From Phycisphaerales bacterium (GTDB taxonomy: Bacteria > Planctomycetota > Phycisphaerae > Sedimentisphaerales > Anaerobacaceae), in NCBI GenBank assembly GCA_003141275.1, contig PLLM01000094.1:758-45721 (forward strand): a stretch of DNA of 44,964 nt, written 5' to 3'. A program made the position numbers and the translations under genes. Below, piece after piece: positions 41,833-44,964 of this stretch (positions are counted from its first letter, which is position 1; the number at the start of each line of letters is the position of its first letter). Below the pieces are notes generated by a model, which saw only the letters and a program-made list of their open reading frames with translations, had not been told where the DNA came from and did no database searches.

Positions 41833-42585
41833 ATGAATCGTAGAACGTTTTTGAAAAGTGTGCCGGCCCTGACAATACTGGCGGCGGCAAGACCGAATTT
41901 AACTGAAGTCGTAAAACAAAAAAACGAATCCTATGGCGAGGCGGTTAAAGCAGCTATTCCCTCGCCGAACCTGGAGCCAATCGCGCTTATCCCTCCGCAG
42001 ACAGATGGCGGCAAAAGTGTGCTCGCGGCCCTGCAAGAACGGAAGACCACGCGCAACATTCGCGATGAGAAACTCCTTCCGCAGATGCTTTCTAATCTTC
42101 TCTGGGCGGCCTGGGGCGTGAATCGCAAGAGCGGGCCGTTCGGCCAGGTTGGAAGGACCGCTGCCTCAGCCAGCAACTCACAGGAAATCGACCTTTACGT
42201 CGTTTTGCCCGAAGGAACATATCTCTACGAGGCGGTCAGCCATCGTCTTGACCCGGTCGTCGCAGGCGACCTGCGTCCAAAGGTCAGCGCACACGACCGA
42301 GGCGGCGATATGACTAAAGCCCCGGTGATTCTCATTTACGTCGTTGATATCGCCAAATACGCAAAATCAAAATTTCAGGAACCCGGCATGAGGGACGCGG
42401 AGATACAGAAGTCCTATTACAACGTTGCCACCGGTCTTATCGCGGGAAATGTTTACCTGTTCGCCGCCTCGCAGGGTCTGGCCGCGTGGTTCCACAACTG
42501 CAATAAGCCGGCGCTCGCCGCGGAATTGAAACTGCGCCCCCAGCAACGCGTCCTCTATGCCCAGACGGTCGGCTTGCCGGCATAA
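41833..42585 (+). CDS. Tat-exported nitroreductase-family (SagB-like) oxidoreductase
   Basis: A 250-residue flavoprotein-type enzyme. The N-terminus MNRRTFLKSVPALTILAAA is a twin-arginine signal (R-R-x-F-L-K), so it should be exported folded with its FMN. The nitroreductase domain begins at about residue 60 with ALQERKTTRNIRDEKLLPQM, the conserved R-R/T-R-x-(F/I) FMN contact, and continues through SNSQEIDLYVVLPEGTYLYE and TGLIAGNVYLFAASQGLAAW. The start at 41833 has GGAGG about five bases upstream; the frame also opens with a TTG at 41821. The substrate is unknown. Confidence 0.83.
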   Translation: MNRRTFLKSVPALTILAAARPNLTEVVKQKNESYGEAVKAAIPSPNLEPIALIPPQTDGGKSVLAALQERKTTRNIRDEKLLPQMLSNLLWAAWGVNRKSGPFGQVGRTAASASNSQEIDLYVVLPEGTYLYEAVSHRLDPVVAGDLRPKVSAHDRGGDMTKAPVILIYVVDIAKYAKSKFQEPGMRDAEIQKSYYNVATGLIAGNVYLFAASQGLAAWFHNCNKPALAAELKLRPQQRVLYAQTVGLPA

Positions 42586-42610
42586 GTTAAACCAGGAAGC
42601 CGGCGAGGGG

Positions 42611-42636
42611 AAAAGGGGGCAGGAGCCTTTTTTTTG
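42611..42636 (+). terminator. Rho-independent terminator after the nitroreductase gene
   Basis: AAAAGGGGGC pairs with GCCTTTTTT across the loop AGGA, ending in a run of eight T. It lies 25 bp after the stop codon, between two convergent genes. Confidence 0.7.
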
Positions 42637-42664
42637 TTAAGCCGGCACGGGCGTCAAAGTTTTT

Positions 42665-43726
42665 TTATTTTGCGACCGGAGCGACAATCAGCAATTCGAA
42701 TGAGTCCGGCTCAAAGCTTCTTCGGCGTCCGACTTGCTGCTCTCCCGGTGCGGGCTGTTTTAGTTTCGCCGTCGCTAAGTATATCCGGTGCGTTTTCGGG
42801 TCCAGCGCCATAGTGCGTGCCATCGGCGCCGTCGCCACGGTTTCGACAACACTGAATCTGAATCGTCCGATTGGCTCTTCCTTTATCACCGTCAATGTCC
42901 CATCCTGACCATTGGAGCTGAATGCGAGACCTTTTTCGGGGTCAAAAGCCGCCGCGTCAGGACCTTTGCCGATGGCCGGCGTCGCGACAACCTTACCGGT
43001 TACGTAATCTGTTATCGCCATTTTGCCGTTCGAGCAGACCGAAAAGAGCCGCTTGTTTTTGAGGTCAATGGCTAACCCCGTCGGTGATTCGCAGGGCGAA
43101 ATCGACCAGCGGTTCTTAACGATCAGCTTTTCGGCGTCTATCACGGCGATTTCGTTTTTGTCCTCTATATTGACAAATACCAGACCATTCCCATCGGATG
43201 CGGCGAATTCCGGTTTGCCGCCCAAAGTAATGGTGCCGATATTTATGTCGTTAACAGCGTCGATGACGGTGCTGTCGCTGCTGCCCCCGTTGAATGTGAA
43301 GACGCGTTTTGTCGCCGGGTCGAACAAAATGGCGTCGGGCCTGTTGCCGACCTTAATCCTGGCTGTTTCTTTCAGCGTCGTCTTGTCGAAAACGGTTACC
43401 GAGTTGTCGCCGCCGTTGCTTATGTAACCTTTATTGAGCCAGGTGGCGATTGCTATCCCGTGCACGCCCGGCGTATTGTTTATGTCGCCGATTACTTTTT
43501 CTTTCTCCGTATCGAAAACAACGACGTGACTGGCGTGCGATATATAACATCGGTTTGCCTCGCTATCGACGGCAAGATAATCCCAGCCGCCATCCCCGCC
43601 TATCGGAACCCTCTTAATCAGCTTGTAGCTTGTATCTTCGCCTGATGCGACGCCGCAAAATGCTATCACGCAGACAATCATCGTTATTGACAGCACGCTT
43701 TGCAAAACCGTTTCTCTTGTAGCCAT
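42665..43726 (-). CDS. Secreted YncE-type beta-propeller protein
   Basis: A 353-residue protein with a signal peptide (residues 1-30, ending VASG-ED) and about seven blades of the YVTN/YncE type, for example GWDYLAVDSEANRCYISHAS, VTVFDKTTLKETARIKVGNR and KGPDAAAFDPEKGLAFSSNG. Proteins of this kind are periplasmic or extracellular scaffolds of uncertain function. AGGAG lies a few bases before the ATG. It is convergent with the nitroreductase gene. No operon partner. Confidence 0.85.
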   Translation of the reverse strand: MATRETVLQSVLSITMIVCVIAFCGVASGEDTSYKLIKRVPIGGDGGWDYLAVDSEANRCYISHASHVVVFDTEKEKVIGDINNTPGVHGIAIATWLNKGYISNGGDNSVTVFDKTTLKETARIKVGNRPDAILFDPATKRVFTFNGGSSDSTVIDAVNDINIGTITLGGKPEFAASDGNGLVFVNIEDKNEIAVIDAEKLIVKNRWSISPCESPTGLAIDLKNKRLFSVCSNGKMAITDYVTGKVVATPAIGKGPDAAAFDPEKGLAFSSNGQDGTLTVIKEEPIGRFRFSVVETVATAPMARTMALDPKTHRIYLATAKLKQPAPGEQQVGRRRSFEPDSFELLIVAPVAK

Positions 43727-43851
43727 TTGTTTTTCTCCTTTATTGCCTGATTTTTTGCCTGTTTTTTATCTCGCAATATTCTTTGATTCTAACCTCACCC
43801 GTTTAAGTTTTGCAATAATCTTTTTGCCTATCCGCCGGCATAAAATAGCGT

Positions 43852-44463
43852 TCAGTGTGTAGCGGATAGAGAATTTTCCTCCGGAAAATTCAACCTTGCA
43901 AATTCCTTATGGTATTCGAGAGCAGCTTTATCATACGCCCTTGCCGCGTCGATTTCGGAATCGAATACGCCTAAGTATATTTCTTTTCTCAGATATTTGA
44001 TTCTTGCGCCCCATTTGCGTATGTGTTTTTTAAATGTAACCCCTCTAAATCGCGATGAGGTTTCCGAGGAGGGTTTTCGGCTGTTGCACGTATTTTGTGA
44101 GTGTGTCGCGAGACGTAGATTGGCCCTGCGATTGTCGAGGGAATCGCCGTTTCTGTGGTCAACGAGAAGGTCCTCCGGCGGGTTCATAATTTCTCTGTGC
44201 AAACGCATAATCTTCGCTTTTCCCGGGCCTATTTTAATGAACCGAGCGGCATAGAATTTGGTTCCGTTACCATTGATGACCCATTTGAAATGTTTAAGGC
44301 GGCAATAATCCTGCTGGTCCAAAATTGTCCATTCATCTTCGCCTAAGTAAATCCTGCGGTAAGTGTAGCCATACTTCCACAGCCGGTATAAAACCGCAGG
44401 CCACGCAAAAATAATGTCTAACCAAACGGGAATCTTTATTGAAATGTTAATGCCAGTTTCCAT
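43852..44463 (-). CDS. HNH endonuclease with C-terminal AP2 DNA-binding domain
   Basis: A 203-residue homing-endonuclease-like protein. It has a hydrophobic N-terminal stretch (about 14-30), the segment WTILDQQDYCRLKHFKWVIN, an HNH nuclease core (LLVDHRNGDSLDNRRANLRL-A, about 97-117, with His and two Asn) and an AP2-type DNA-binding domain (RFRGVTFKKHIRKWGARIKY ... YDKAALEYHKEFARLNFP, about 137-193). GAGGTGAG precedes the ATG. Such genes are mobile and are multiplied in some Planctomycetota. No host intron or intein is visible around it, so it is probably a free-standing copy. Confidence 0.85.
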   Translation of the reverse strand: METGINISIKIPVWLDIIFAWPAVLYRLWKYGYTYRRIYLGEDEWTILDQQDYCRLKHFKWVINGNGTKFYAARFIKIGPGKAKIMRLHREIMNPPEDLLVDHRNGDSLDNRRANLRLATHSQNTCNSRKPSSETSSRFRGVTFKKHIRKWGARIKYLRKEIYLGVFDSEIDAARAYDKAALEYHKEFARLNFPEENSLSATH

Positions 44464-44964
44464 ATCTCACCTCTCGTAGCTTTGCGAAGATCCCAGACTA
44501 CGATCTGGGGCCCAGTTTTCCGTCTTCCGTCTTCAGTCATCCGTCTTCTGTCTTCTCACTTCTGCCTTTTTCCTTTTCACCTGCTCACCTGTTCGCCTTT
44601 CTAATCTCTCGCAAGGCGACTGCCTTGCGCGGTCCTCTATATATGGCGCAAACCGACGCCTTGCGTCGTCCTGAGCAAGGCCGATGTCGTTTCGGCCGCG
44701 TCGAAGGATCTGGCCATCGACTACCCTTCCCGTCCGCCGGAGAGATTACACATCCTTCTATAATTGGCGCAAATATGCGCGCTTTTGACGAAAATTCCGA
44801 TTTTGGGGGTGCCTCTAAATGCACTTAAGTCGTTATGGTATAAGGAATAAAAAAAATTTCATAATTTTGGGATTTGGCCCAAAAACACTTGCGCGAAATC
44901 GGCGAACAGTTGTTTCATACAACTGTTTTATACAACCGTTTGTGTCCAGAGGGAATTATGCACT
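44464..44964. repeat. Hairpin-rich interspersed repeats, right edge of the window
   Basis: About 500 bp with no supported gene. It contains CCCAGA-ctacga-TCTGGG (44492-44509), a pyrimidine-rich CYGTCTTC run (about 44519-44556), then hairpins GCAAGG-cgactg-CCTTGC (about 44611), GACGC-ctt-GCGTC (about 44654) and GGCCGA-tgtcgt-TCGGCC, and finally the inverted repeat at 44905-44927. One 67-codon frame crosses it but has no ribosome site and only repeat-derived sequence. Confidence 0.55.
44905..44927. repeat. Perfect 9-bp inverted repeat
   Basis: AACAGTTGT (44905-44913) and ACAACTGTT (44919-44927) flank the loop TTCAT. The right arm is echoed by TATACAACCGTTTG just after, giving a direct repeat ATACAAC(Y)GTTT. 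It could be an operator or terminator of a gene beyond the edge. Confidence 0.4.

Noticed and set aside
44625-44828. 67-codon open frame at the right edge
   Set aside because: Consists of hairpin repeats, lacks a ribosome site and shows no protein-like pattern.
1-44964. tRNA, rRNA or riboswitch genes
   Set aside because: No cloverleaf, rRNA segment or recognisable riboswitch core was seen by eye; a covariance-model scan would be needed to exclude small RNAs.

Overview
The window looks like a chromosomal segment of a Gram-negative-type bacterium, most likely a Planctomycetota of the Phycisphaerae/Sedimentisphaerales kind. That placement is inferred from gene content only: tandem AmtB-GlnK units, a permease fused to a PII domain, an HNH-AP2 endonuclease, short pyrimidine-rich interspersed repeats, and outer-membrane Wzi-like and SLBB export proteins. 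No rRNA, tRNA, CRISPR array or intact transposase was seen.

Region 1 (1-9260, minus strand) is a nitrogen-assimilation island. From right to left it holds a GAF-AAA+-Fis sigma-54 activator, an outer-membrane porin-like protein, an amino-acid permease with a C-terminal PII domain, a stand-alone PII protein, amtB2-glnK2, amtB1-glnK1 and the first codons of glutamine synthetase at the left edge. Three promoters (before amtB1, amtB2 and the porin) are near-consensus -24/-12 sigma-54 sites. Each has two upstream copies of a TACA-N4-TGTA palindrome exactly 30 bp apart, placed 91-94 bp upstream of the -24 element. Similar sites lie before the activator gene. This is a self-contained, previously unnamed regulon that can be read directly from the DNA.

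Region 2 (9290-38964) is a large Wzx/Wzy-type cell-surface polysaccharide locus. A leftward Wzi-like gene faces the rightward export genes (five-SLBB Wza-like protein, Wzz). Then come flippase, polymerase, two FkbM methyltransferases, a GT11 fucosyltransferase-like gene, a GT2, a GDP-heptose module (hddA, hddC, gmhA, gmhB) followed by a transaldolase-like gene, two further methyltransferases, an asparagine-synthetase-like amidotransferase, two GT4 enzymes, a UDP-6-deoxy-L-HexNAc module (4,6-dehydratase, RmlD-like reductase, 2-epimerase) containing a sugar C-methyltransferase, and the initiating phosphoglycosyl transferase. Gene edges carry many scars: remnants of a GT2, an FkbM gene, a GT4 and a second 2-epimerase. 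They show that the locus was assembled by repeated gain and loss of cassettes.

Region 3 (39113-44964) is mixed: an amidohydrolase-fold protein with altered metal ligands and an in-frame copy of a 28-bp repeat also found between amtB1 and glnK1; an APC amino-acid permease; a Tat-exported nitroreductase-like protein; a secreted YncE-type beta-propeller; an HNH-AP2 endonuclease; and about 500 bp of hairpin-rich, non-coding repeats at the right edge.
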